61,514 bases of DNA. Origin: Oerskovia douganii (GTDB lineage Bacteria; Actinomycetota; Actinomycetes; Actinomycetales; Cellulomonadaceae). This document shows, in pieces, positions 1-7,085 of this stretch. Both the position numbers and the translations under genes were made by a program. The stretch spans positions 1,175 through 62,688 of the forward strand of contig NZ_JACSPN010000019.1 of NCBI RefSeq assembly GCF_015142735.1. Reading direction: 5' to 3'. The notes below the pieces were generated by a model. It was given only the letters and a program-made list of their open reading frames with translations, was not told where the DNA came from and searched no databases. Each line of letters starts with the position of its first letter. Within the stretch, counting starts at the first letter, position 1.

Positions 1-18
1 GGGGGGGGGGGGGGCCCC
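1..18. other. Homopolymer contig end (14 G then 4 C)
   Basis: The first 14 bases are all G, followed by CCCC. Nothing else in the interior resembles this, and the other end of the window carries the mirror-image pattern. It is best read as a sequencing or assembly artefact rather than chromosomal sequence. Confidence 0.8.
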
Positions 19-53
19 TTCACCATGCCGGGAGAATCGTGGAACGTGCTCCG

Positions 54-533
54 TCAGGCGTTGACGACCTCGGGGGTGGGGTTCGTGGATCCGTCGACGA
101 CCGCGGGGGCTGCGCCGAGCTGACGGAGGGCGTAGCCGATGAGGCCGAAGAGGACGCCGAGGCCCATGACCAGTGCGCTGACACCGTAGGAGACGACCGA
201 GGTGAAGAGCGAGGCGCGAAGGAACGAGCCGTTCATGACGACCGCGCGGGTCGGGTCCTCCTTGTCGAGCTCGGCGTAGGTCTTGCCCTCGCTCATGTTG
301 AGCGCGTGCTCGTTGATGATCTGGGCCTGCGCGAAGGCGGTGAAGGGCCCCTTGACCTCGGAGCCGGCGAACATCGACGCGTCCTCGGAGACGGTGATCT
401 TCTCGGCGGCGAGCTGCGAGGTGATGGTGGCCCAGGTGCCCGCGCCGGCGAGCAGCAGGACGATGCCTGCGACGATCGAGAGCGTACCGATGAGGCGGAC
501 AGAGCGGGCGGGGCCAGCGGTGCGGGCGGTCAT
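54..533 (-). CDS. Two-TM membrane protein of unknown function
   Basis: A 159-residue protein. A hydrophobic helix lies near residues 12-35 (LIGTLSIVAGIVLLLAGAG) and a second near 115-140 (VSYGVSALVMGLGVLFGLIG). Between them is a soluble loop of about 80 residues rich in Asp and Glu. The ATG at 533 is preferred because the hydrophobic N-terminus starts just after it; the upstream in-frame extension is Arg- and Pro-rich non-coding sequence. From memory, similar actinobacterial proteins often carry the label aromatic ring-opening dioxygenase LigA, but no dioxygenase motif is visible and I do not adopt it. The gene stands alone and is divergent from the next one. A TAGGGT hexamer (605-610, minus) and a CRP-type palindrome (646-665) lie upstream. 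Function unknown. Confidence 0.8.
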   Translation of the reverse strand: MTARTAGPARSVRLIGTLSIVAGIVLLLAGAGTWATITSQLAAEKITVSEDASMFAGSEVKGPFTAFAQAQIINEHALNMSEGKTYAELDKEDPTRAVVMNGSFLRASLFTSVVSYGVSALVMGLGVLFGLIGYALRQLGAAPAVVDGSTNPTPEVVNA

Positions 534-604
534 GATGATGTTGCTCCCAGAGGAAGAGGTCGGTGCGACCTGAGGTGAGAAGAAGAGGTGGATCCTCGTC
601 GCGG

Positions 605-610
605 ACCCTA
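605..610 (-). promoter_or_regulatory. Candidate -10 hexamer TAGGGT
   Basis: On the minus strand this reads TAGGGT, a common actinobacterial -10 form, 72 bases ahead of the ATG at 533. I see no good -35. Predicted by eye only. Confidence 0.3.
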
Positions 611-645
611 TGTGGGGAGCGCTTCGATAAGTCGACTCTACGGGC

Positions 646-665
646 CTTGTGAACGCCTTCACAAG
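646..665. promoter_or_regulatory. CRP/GlxR-family operator, perfect palindrome
   Basis: The site reads CTTGTGAA-CGCC-TTCACAAG. The arms are perfect and contain exactly TGTGA-N6-TCACA, the consensus of cyclic-AMP receptor proteins (CRP, GlxR). Its centre is about 57 bases upstream of the transcription start expected from the TAGGGT at 605-610, close to a class I activator position. It could also act on the plus-strand gene at 830. Confidence 0.65.
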
Positions 666-829
666 CGCCTGGCTGTGGCCTGCGTCACGCGGAGGTGACA
701 GAGTGTCAACGTGCGGAGAATCCGCGGAATGACGCGCGTCCGAGCGTAGGGCCAAAGGGAGTCTGACCACCGGGACGTAGGTCCTCGATGCCGTCCGGAC
801 CGTACCAGGCAGTGACGGGAGAGGACCCG

Positions 830-1222
830 ATGAACCACAGGACGGACCACGACCTGGCACGCGAGCTCGAGGCCGTCGAGGAGGCCTGGGGACGAGCCAT
901 CGTCGCCGACGACCCCGACGCGATCGGCCGCTTCGTGACCGACGACTGGCAGATCATCGGCGAGGACGGCATCACGTCCCGCGAGGACTTCCTGAGCCTC
1001 GTCCGGTCGGGAGACCTCACGCACGAGTCGATGGGCAGGATCACGGGCAGCGTGCGAGACCTCGGAGACGTCGCCATCCTCACCGGACGCGGCACCAGCA
1101 CCGGCCGCTACCGGGGGCAGGCGTTCGGCTCCGACGAGTGGGTCACCGACGTGTTCGTCCGCGGCGCCGACGGGTGGCTGTGCGTGCACACACACCTCAC
1201 GGCCGCCCGCGACGAGACCTGA
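830..1222 (+). CDS. SnoaL/NTF2-like (DUF4440-type) protein
   Basis: A 130-residue protein of the small cone-shaped NTF2-like fold. An N-terminal helix (DLARELEAVEEAWGRAIVAD) is followed by DPDAIGRFVTDDWQIIGEDG, the usual DUF4440 opening in which a helix leads into the first strand with an aromatic-Asp-Asp turn. The C-terminal part (VFVRGADGWLCVHTHLT) is the typical last strand. The start at 830 is chosen for the GGGAGAGGA ribosome site six bases upstream; an in-frame ATG at 788 has no comparable site. Members include enzymes, polyketide cyclases and ligand-binding proteins, so the substrate cannot be named. Confidence 0.8.
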   Translation: MNHRTDHDLARELEAVEEAWGRAIVADDPDAIGRFVTDDWQIIGEDGITSREDFLSLVRSGDLTHESMGRITGSVRDLGDVAILTGRGTSTGRYRGQAFGSDEWVTDVFVRGADGWLCVHTHLTAARDET

Positions 1223-1242
1223 CCCACGCGCCCACGCGCTCG

Positions 1243-1276
1243 AGCCCCCGCCCGTCCGCCAGGGCGGGCCCGGGCT
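1243..1276. terminator. Possible bidirectional hairpin between convergent genes
   Basis: AGCCC-CCGCCC can pair with GGGCGG and GGGCT across an eight-base loop with a four-base bulge. It lies between the convergent ends of the NTF2-like gene and the methyltransferase gene. There is no T run, so this is a weak call. Confidence 0.3.
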
Positions 1277-1301
1277 CCCGAGGCGAGCGGCGGCGTCGGG
1301 C

Positions 1302-2576
1302 CTACGGCGTCCAGTCCGGACGGAGCGGGAAGTCCGCCGCCCCGCCCGGCTCCGGACGCACCGCGAGGACCTGGTGCAGCTGGATCTCGTTGCGCTCGAA
1401 CGCCAGCCGCGACCCCGCCATGTACAGGCCCCACACCCGGGCCGTGCCGATCCCGACGTCGGCCACGCACTCGTCCCAGTGCCGCGTCAGGTTCGCGCAC
1501 CACTCGCGCAGCGTCATCGCGTAGTGCTCGCGCAGGTTCTCCGCATGACGCACCTCGAGCCCCACGTCCTGCATGGTCGAGATGATCCGGCCAGACCCCG
1601 TGAGCTCGCCGTCCGGGAACACGTACCGGTCGATGAACCCGCCCGCACGGGGGCGGGCGGTGTTCGTCGGGCGCGTGATCGAGTGGTTGAGCAGCCGACC
1701 GCCGTCCCGCAGGCGCCCCTGGAGGAACGTGAAGTACGAGCGGTAGTTCGCGACCCCGATGTGCTCGGTCAGCCCGATCGAGCTCACCGCGTCGAACCCG
1801 GCCTCCGTGACGTCGCGGTAGTCGCCGTACCGGACCTCCGCGAGGTCACCGAGGCCCTCGGCCTCGATCCGCGCCTGGGCCCACTCGGCCTGCTGCCGGG
1901 ACAACGTCACCCCCAGGGCCCGGACCCCGGACCGGGCCGCGTGCCGGACCATGCCGCCCCATCCGCAGCCCACGTCGAGCAGCCGCATGCCCCTGCGCAA
2001 CCCCAGCTTGCCCGCGACCAGGGCGTACTTGTGCTCCTGGGCCTCCTCGAGCGTGGACTGCGGGGTGGGGAAGCACGCGCACGTGTACGTCATGGACGGC
2101 CCCAGGACGTGGGAGTAGAACGCGTTCGACACGTCGTAGTGGTGGCTGATCGCGTCGGCGTCGCGCCGGCGCGAGTGACGCAGGCCCTCGGTGAGCCGGC
2201 GCAGCCGCGACAGGTGCTCCTCCGGGGGTGGTTCGGGCGGGCGCAAGACCCCCAGGCCCAGGCCGCGAGCGATCCGCGCCGCCTCGGCAGGGCCCGGGCG
2301 GCGCAGCCTCAGCCCGTCCGCGGCCGCCCGGAGCAACGGGTACGGGTCCCCGCCCGGCACGCCCTCGACCTGCAGGTCGCCCGCCACGTAGGCCCGCGCC
2401 AGGCCCAGCCCGCCGGGCGCCGTCGCGACGTACCGCAGGCCGCGCTCGTTGGCCAGGTGCACGTGGAAGGGCGCCTCCACCGGACCCGCGCTCGACCCGT
2501 CGTACGCGCTGAACCCGAAGGGCAACGGGGCATCGGTGAGCTGGTCCAGCACGTCGGCCACCGCGATCTGCGTCAT
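1302..2576 (-). CDS. tmsB: CFA-synthase-family methyltransferase, probable oleoyl-phospholipid 10-methylene synthase
   Basis: A 424-residue SAM-dependent methyltransferase of the cyclopropane fatty acyl phospholipid synthase family. The SAM-binding glycine motif LLDVGCGWGG is at about 199-208, preceded by the family block HHYDVSNAFYSHVLGP with MTYTCACF (about 145-170), and TEHIG follows downstream. The ATG overlaps the stop of the upstream FAD oxidoreductase by four bases. That pairing is the known actinobacterial arrangement (TmsA/TmsB, also BfaA/BfaB): the methyltransferase adds a methylene at C10 of oleoyl chains and the partner reduces it to 10-methylstearate (tuberculostearate). The family is directly visible; the 10-methyl product rather than a cyclopropane is inferred from the partner gene. 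Confidence 0.85.
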   Translation of the reverse strand: MTQIAVADVLDQLTDAPLPFGFSAYDGSSAGPVEAPFHVHLANERGLRYVATAPGGLGLARAYVAGDLQVEGVPGGDPYPLLRAAADGLRLRRPGPAEAARIARGLGLGVLRPPEPPPEEHLSRLRRLTEGLRHSRRRDADAISHHYDVSNAFYSHVLGPSMTYTCACFPTPQSTLEEAQEHKYALVAGKLGLRRGMRLLDVGCGWGGMVRHAARSGVRALGVTLSRQQAEWAQARIEAEGLGDLAEVRYGDYRDVTEAGFDAVSSIGLTEHIGVANYRSYFTFLQGRLRDGGRLLNHSITRPTNTARPRAGGFIDRYVFPDGELTGSGRIISTMQDVGLEVRHAENLREHYAMTLREWCANLTRHWDECVADVGIGTARVWGLYMAGSRLAFERNEIQLHQVLAVRPEPGGAADFPLRPDWTP

Positions 2577-4015
2577 GCTCCCTGCACCGCCTTCTCGTAG
2601 AGGGTCGGCGTGCGTCCCGCCGGGTCGTACCGGTCCTTGACGGCCGCGTAGTCGAGGCCGCCGTACAAGGTGTCGAACGTCTCGCGCCCGTACGTGGACG
2701 TCGAGTACAAGGACTTGTGGCCGTGCCGGACCGCGACCGCCATCTCGATCTGACGGTTGACGTCGCCGTCACGTCTCCCCTCGGCGATCGGGACCCCGCC
2801 CCAGAAGCCCACGTTGACGTACGCACGGTGCGGCTCGAGCGGGTACAGCGGCCACGGCTCGGACGACGCGAGCCGCAACGGGCACAGCCACACGGGCGTC
2901 ATGGGGACGTGCCCCGTGAACCACGCCATGAAGCTCTCGAGCTGGTCGAGCGGCACCTCGACGTCCTGCACGACCCGCTCGTTGCGTGGCCGGTGCCGCA
3001 GGTCCGCGAGCCTCCCCGTCAGGTCCCACCGCTCGTCCAGACCCACGATCCGCCGGTACACGTCCGAGCGCCGCCACCGGCGCGGCCACAGCCTGCGCAC
3101 GACAGGGTTCTGCACCCCGAACGCGCGCGAGCACCAGAACCAGTCCGTGTCCCAGCGCCACAGGTAGTCGAGCGTGCGCAGGACGTCCGTGGGGCGCTCG
3201 GGCAGCGAGAGGTAGTAGATCCGCTGCCCCGTGTAGTCGCTCGGCGCGGGGCGCAGCGCGCGCGCCTCCTCGCGGGCCGCGTAGCGCCCCAGGCACAGGT
3301 ACACCTCGCCCGGAGCGAACAGGACCCCGTCGCAGAAGTCGACGCGCTCGCCGTCCCACGACCCGTCCGCCGCGATCTTGGCGACCGCGGAAGCGACCTC
3401 TGCGACCGAGTGGAGGCGGACGTTGCGGAGCGCGACGAACGGCTCCGCCCGGTCGAGGCGCAACCGCACGCGCGTCGCGTAGCCCAGCGTCCCGTACGAG
3501 TTGGGGAACGCGTGGAACAGGTCGGCGTGCTCGCCCGTGGGCGTCGCCGTGACGACCTCGCCCGACGGCGTCAGCACGTCGATCTCCAGCGCCGCCTCGT
3601 GCGGCAGGCCGTTGCGCAACGAGCTCGACTCGATGCCGAGACCCGCCAGGGCGCCGCCGACCGTGATCGTGCGGAGCTGCGGGACGACCGTCGGGACCAG
3701 GCCGTGGGGGAGCGTGACCGCGACGAGGTCCTCGTACGTGCACATGCCCTGCACGTCCGCGGTGCCCGCGGCGTCGTCGACCGAGATCACCCCCGTCAGG
3801 CCCGACGCGTCGAGACCCGGCCCGGGAGACGGGCGTCTGGGGCGGAACAGGTTGGTCGTCCGCTTCGCCAGGCGCAGCGGACGATCGGGATCGACGGCGG
3901 CGGAGGAGCGCACCAAGGCAGCCACGGCCTGTTCATGCTGGTGCTCACCACGGACGGCAGTGTTCGCGGAGGCTGACACCTCACCCACTGTAGGACGGGC
4001 TGGCGGACCCGCCAC
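2573..4015 (-). CDS. tmsA: FAD-dependent oxidoreductase, probable 10-methylene-fatty-acyl reductase
   Basis: A 480-residue FAD-binding (PCMH/FAD_binding_4) protein related to delta-24 sterol reductases. The PCMH region is near residues 75-215, with TYEDLVAVTLPHGLVPTVVPQ, then TVGGALAGLGIESSS (the flavin-binding Gly-Gly turn), and a Gly-Thr-Leu-Gly segment around LFHAFPNSYGTLGYATRV. It is first in a two-gene operon and overlaps the methyltransferase by four bases. In characterised systems the partner reduces the 10-methylene intermediate using NADPH. The start is uncertain: GTG at 4015 gives the longest product, while an internal GTG a few codons later begins the same core. A CRP-like half-match lies directly upstream. 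Confidence 0.8.
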   Translation of the reverse strand: MAGPPARPTVGEVSASANTAVRGEHQHEQAVAALVRSSAAVDPDRPLRLAKRTTNLFRPRRPSPGPGLDASGLTGVISVDDAAGTADVQGMCTYEDLVAVTLPHGLVPTVVPQLRTITVGGALAGLGIESSSLRNGLPHEAALEIDVLTPSGEVVTATPTGEHADLFHAFPNSYGTLGYATRVRLRLDRAEPFVALRNVRLHSVAEVASAVAKIAADGSWDGERVDFCDGVLFAPGEVYLCLGRYAAREEARALRPAPSDYTGQRIYYLSLPERPTDVLRTLDYLWRWDTDWFWCSRAFGVQNPVVRRLWPRRWRRSDVYRRIVGLDERWDLTGRLADLRHRPRNERVVQDVEVPLDQLESFMAWFTGHVPMTPVWLCPLRLASSEPWPLYPLEPHRAYVNVGFWGGVPIAEGRRDGDVNRQIEMAVAVRHGHKSLYSTSTYGRETFDTLYGGLDYAAVKDRYDPAGRTPTLYEKAVQGA

Positions 4016-4016
4016 C

Positions 4017-4032
4017 GGTGAGCGGGATCACA
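4017..4032. promoter_or_regulatory. Imperfect CRP-like site at the tmsA start
   Basis: Reads GGTGA-GCGGGA-TCACA, one mismatch from TGTGA-N6-TCACA, centred about nine bases upstream of the GTG start of the fatty-acid operon. If real, the position suggests repression. Confidence 0.3.
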
Positions 4033-4068
4033 CGGCTCCTCGACGGTCGCGCGAGGTCGGGAGAAGCA

Positions 4069-4104
4069 GAAGAGGCCCCTCGCGCGAACGCGAGGAGCCT
4101 CTTC
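4069..4104 (-). terminator. Hairpin terminator of tRNA-His
   Basis: GAAGAGGC and CTCGCG pair with CGCGAG and GCCTCTTC around a CGAA loop, with small internal mismatches. It begins just after the encoded CCA of tRNA-His in the direction of transcription and is followed by a T-rich TTCTGCTTCT stretch on that strand. Confidence 0.7.
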
Positions 4105-4107
4105 CCG

Positions 4108-4184
4108 TGGGGTGAGTAACGGGACTTGAACCCGCGACCCCCTGGACCACAACCAGGTGCTCTACCAGCTGAGCTATACCCACC
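4108..4184 (-). tRNA. tRNA-His (anticodon GTG)
   Basis: The cloverleaf folds with acceptor stem GTGGGTA/TACTCAC (one G-U pair), D-arm GCTC, anticodon stem CTGG with loop TTGTGGT giving anticodon GTG, and T-arm GCGGGTTCAAGTCCCG. Position 73 is C (4111) and the base before the acceptor stem is G (4184). This is the G-1:C73 pair diagnostic of bacterial tRNA-His. CCA is encoded at 4108-4110. A hairpin terminator follows. Confidence 0.97.
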
Positions 4185-4253
4185 ACGGCCTGCTCGGGTT
4201 CCGAGGAACCGTTCTAGCAGCCGTCGAAAAGTGTACCTGGTTTCTGAGGGCTC

Positions 4254-4985
4254 TCAGGACAGGTTTCCGGTGCCGGTCCCGGTCGGGGCGGGACCGAGGT
4301 CCGTGGCAGGGCTCTCGGCCGCCGCGTCGGTCCCGGCGGAGGGCGACTTCCCGAGCGTCGTCCCGACCGACGTCTCCTTGATCCGCTCGGCGATCGCCTT
4401 CGCGGTCCGGGAGTCCGTGCCGGGCTGCGGCACGAAGAGCGCCTCACGGTAGTAGCGCAGCTCGTCGATGCTGTCGAGGATGTCGCCCAGCGCCCGGTGC
4501 CCGCCCGTCTTGGCGGGGGACGCGAAGTACACGCGCGGGTACCAGCGGCGTGCGAGCTCCTTGATCGAGGACACGTCGACGATCCGGTAGTGCAGGTGAC
4601 CCACGAGCTCGGGCATGTCCCGCTCGAGGAACGTCTTGTCCGTGCCGACCGAGTTCCCCGCGAGCGGAGCCTTGCCGGGCTCGGGGACCCAGGTGCGGAT
4701 GTAGTCGAGCACGCGGGCCTGCGCGTCGGCCATGGTCGTGCCGCCGGGCAGCTCCTCGAGCAGACCCGACGTGGTGTGCATCTCGCGGACGAAGTCACCC
4801 ATCTGCTCGATCGCCTCGGCGGGTGGCGTGATGAGGACGTCGACCCCCTCGCCCAGGACGTTCAGCTCGGAGTCGGTGACGACGGCGGCGACCTCGATGA
4901 GCGCGTCGGCGCCCAGGTCGAGGCCGGTCATCTCGCAGTCGATCCACACGATGCGGTCGTTGGTGTTCACAGGGCTCACGCCCAC
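4254..4985 (-). CDS. orn: Oligoribonuclease
   Basis: A DEDDh-family 3'-5' exonuclease that degrades di- and short oligonucleotides to mononucleotides, essential in many bacteria. Exo I is IVWIDCEMTGLD (acidic pair Asp-Glu near residues 15-17). Exo II lies in PLAGNSVGTDKTFLERDMPELV, and the catalytic His/Asp of Exo III in HRALGDILDSIDELRYYR. The usual length is about 200 residues; this one has a C-terminal tail of about 30 residues rich in Ala, Pro, Thr and Gly. The start is ambiguous: GTG at 4985 gives MGVSPVNTND, while the GTG five codons later is closer to typical family starts. No strong ribosome site decides between them. Confidence 0.93.
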   Translation of the reverse strand: MGVSPVNTNDRIVWIDCEMTGLDLGADALIEVAAVVTDSELNVLGEGVDVLITPPAEAIEQMGDFVREMHTTSGLLEELPGGTTMADAQARVLDYIRTWVPEPGKAPLAGNSVGTDKTFLERDMPELVGHLHYRIVDVSSIKELARRWYPRVYFASPAKTGGHRALGDILDSIDELRYYREALFVPQPGTDSRTAKAIAERIKETSVGTTLGKSPSAGTDAAAESPATDLGPAPTGTGTGNLS

Positions 4986-5109
4986 AGCCTAGGCCGTGAG
5001 GGACGACACGGCGGCCCGCCCTGCGAGCCGGACGGGCCCGACCTACGGTCGAGGTGGACCCGGGGGCACCCGTTCCCGGGTGCTCCACCACGACGAGAAG
5101 GAGACATCC

Positions 5110-5685
5110 ATGGCTGACACCGACCTGGCAGGCCGTCGCGTCCTGGCGATCGTGACCAACTACGGCGTCGAGCAGGACGAGCTGGTGGTGCCGGTCGAGC
5201 ACCTGCGCTCCGCGGGCGCGGAGGTCGACGTCGCGGCCGTCACGAGCGACGTGATCGAGACCCTCGTGGGCGACCAGGACCCTGGTGCGACCGTCGAGCC
5301 CACGCTCCGGCTGCAGGACGTCGACCCGGCGGGCTACGACCTGCTGCTCGTGCCCGGGGGGACGCTCAACGCCGACTCGCTGCGGCTCGAGGGGAAGGCG
5401 ATCGAGGCGGTGCGGTCCTTCGCCACCTCGGGTCGACCGGTCGCCGCGATCTGCCACGGCCCGTGGGCGCTCGTCGAGGCGGACGTGCTCGCCGGCAAGA
5501 CCCTCACGTCCTACCCGTCGCTGCGCACCGACGTCCGCAACGCGGGCGGCTCCTGGGTGGACCGCTCGGTCGTGACCGACGACACGGGCGGCTGGGTCCT
5601 CGTGACGTCGCGCACCCCCGACGACCTGCCCGACTTCCTGCGCGAGGTCGACGCGGCCGTGCGTGCGAGCGCCCCGCGCCCCTGA
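5110..5685 (+). CDS. DJ-1/PfpI family protein (YhbO/PfpI-like)
   Basis: A 191-residue class I glutamine-amidotransferase-like protein of the PfpI branch. The nucleophile elbow AAICHGPW carries Cys115 followed by His116, and the conserved Glu sits in GVEQDEL near residues 19-25. VPGGTLNADSLR forms the conserved Gly-Gly turn. Relatives are stress-linked proteins reported as proteases, chaperones or glyoxalase/deglycases; the sequence does not say which. The ATG at 5110 follows an AAGGAGA ribosome site; an upstream in-frame extension is Arg- and Gly-rich and unlikely to be translated. Monocistronic, closed by a strong terminator. Confidence 0.9.
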   Translation: MADTDLAGRRVLAIVTNYGVEQDELVVPVEHLRSAGAEVDVAAVTSDVIETLVGDQDPGATVEPTLRLQDVDPAGYDLLLVPGGTLNADSLRLEGKAIEAVRSFATSGRPVAAICHGPWALVEADVLAGKTLTSYPSLRTDVRNAGGSWVDRSVVTDDTGGWVLVTSRTPDDLPDFLREVDAAVRASAPRP

Positions 5686-5726
5686 CAGCCCCCAGGCCTC
5701 ACCCGGACGGCGCGTCCCGGGCAGCG

Positions 5727-5767
5727 CGAAGGCCCTGACTCCCCGTGCGGGGAGGTCAGGGCCTTCG
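5727..5767 (+). terminator. Strong hairpin terminator after the PfpI gene
   Basis: CGAAGGCCCTGAC pairs perfectly with GTCAGGGCCTTCG, and the inner CTCCCC-type bases pair around a GTGC loop. It lies about 42 bases after the PfpI stop. Confidence 0.8.
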
Positions 5768-5808
5768 TCGTGCGGGCGCCCGGCGTGGAGCCGGGGAGCC
5801 GGGCCGGT

Positions 5809-5958
5809 TCATGCGGTGTCGCGGGGCCGGCGTGCCTCGCGGGTGTGCTCGGGCAGTCGCGTCGTCGTCCGACGCAGGTTCCTGCGGCGGAGGGTCTGCT
5901 CCTGGAGCTGTTCGCGCCGACCGAGGTCGGCGACGTCGAACATCAGCTGTGGATGCAT
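5809..5958 (-). CDS. Small basic protein, 49 residues
   Basis: Starts MHPQLMFDVADLGRREQL and continues as one Arg/Glu/Gln-rich amphipathic helix to RREARRPRDTA-like ends. From memory, short actinobacterial proteins that begin with Met-His-Pro and continue as a charged helix are common, usually as single genes of unknown function. That resemblance and the low Pro/Gly content are why I count this as coding. The start is ATG at 5958; a longer frame to 6054 is Pro- and Gly-rich and unlikely. No strong ribosome site is visible. Function unknown. Confidence 0.5.
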   Translation of the reverse strand: MHPQLMFDVADLGRREQLQEQTLRRRNLRRTTTRLPEHTREARRPRDTA

Positions 5959-6107
5959 GGTGGTGTCTCTCGTGACGTCGGATTCGTGGACCTGGCCGGG
6001 TCCTCCACCGCCCGGTACGGACCGGACGGGCGCCACCGCGGTGATGGGGGCCACACTTCCACCTCCTCGCCGAGCGGCGCACCCCTTTTTCTCCCTAGGC
6101 TCCTGGG

Positions 6108-6878
6108 ATGAACCACGACGACGAGGCGCGCGACGCCCGAGGTGACGTGAGCACGGGGGAGAGCGCGCCGTCGGGCACGGGCGAGGTGTGGCGTGCGCGG
6201 CTCGTCGCCGCGCTGCCCGGACTGGTCCTGATCGTGATCGGTGTTCTGGGCTTCCTGGTCGTCTACGACTCGGTGCGCGAGCGGGAGGACCTCTGGTTCG
6301 CCGACGACGTGGTCCTGGACTGGATGGTCGCGCACCGCACCGCGACCGCGACCGCGGTCCTGACGTTCATCACGAACATCTTCGGGCCCGTGGTGCTGCC
6401 GATCGTCGTGGCCGCGGCCTGCCTGTGGTGGGGGCTCGCGACCAGGCGGTGGTGGGAGCCGGGGCTGCTCGTGGGGGCCATGATCGCGTCGACGCTCACC
6501 TCGACCCTGCTCAAGATGCTCGTCGCCCGGCCGCGGCCCGACGAGTCCGACATGGTCGTCGCGGGCGTCGAGCACAGCTTCTCGTTCCCGTCGGGGCACA
6601 CGATCGGCGCGGCGACCCTGGTGCTCGTCGGCGGGTACCTCGTGTGGCGGCAGTGGAAGGAGGGGCGGCAGCGTCGGCTCGTGTTCGTCCTGTGGGTCGT
6701 GGTGAGCGTGGTCGTGATCGTCGTGGTCGGCGGGAGCCGGCTCTACCTCGGGTACCACTTCGTGACCGACGTGCTCGCGGGCGCGAGCCTGGCCGTCGCG
6801 GTGCTCGGTGGCGTGGTCGTGATCGACCGGCTGCACGACCTCGCGCGCGACCGGCCGCGAGCGATCGCCGCGGCCTGA
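6108..6878 (+). CDS. PAP2-family membrane phosphatase
   Basis: A 256-residue membrane protein with five or six helices and all three signatures of the type 2 phosphatidic acid phosphatase superfamily. Motif 1 is KMLVARPRP, motif 2 is FPSGHTIG and motif 3 is SRLYLGYHFVTDVLAG, which supplies the nucleophilic His. Such enzymes remove phosphate from lipid phosphates such as phosphatidic acid, PGP or undecaprenyl pyrophosphate; the substrate here is not determinable. The first 30 residues are hydrophilic and Asp/Glu-rich. A TAGGCT hexamer sits a few bases ahead of the ATG, suggesting a very short leader. Confidence 0.9.
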   Translation: MNHDDEARDARGDVSTGESAPSGTGEVWRARLVAALPGLVLIVIGVLGFLVVYDSVREREDLWFADDVVLDWMVAHRTATATAVLTFITNIFGPVVLPIVVAAACLWWGLATRRWWEPGLLVGAMIASTLTSTLLKMLVARPRPDESDMVVAGVEHSFSFPSGHTIGAATLVLVGGYLVWRQWKEGRQRRLVFVLWVVVSVVVIVVVGGSRLYLGYHFVTDVLAGASLAVAVLGGVVVIDRLHDLARDRPRAIAAA

Positions 6879-7085
6879 GCGCCGCCCGAGCCTCGCCCTG
6901 AGGGCTCCGCACGGGTGAATTCCGCACGGGGGCGGGCTGTGGACCAGCCAGTTCCCAGGGGAACGCTCGAGTTCTCTCCGGCCCTCGCGTCCGGTCCGAG
7001 GGGTTGTGCACTACCTTGAGCGCGCACGACCGACCGCGCGCACCGGCTTCACGGCACCGCACGGCACGACCCGGAGGACGCGGTG

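Noticed and set aside
54-533. Label LigA (aromatic ring-opening dioxygenase) for the small membrane protein
   Set aside because: No dioxygenase motif; two membrane helices and an acidic loop do not fit that enzyme.
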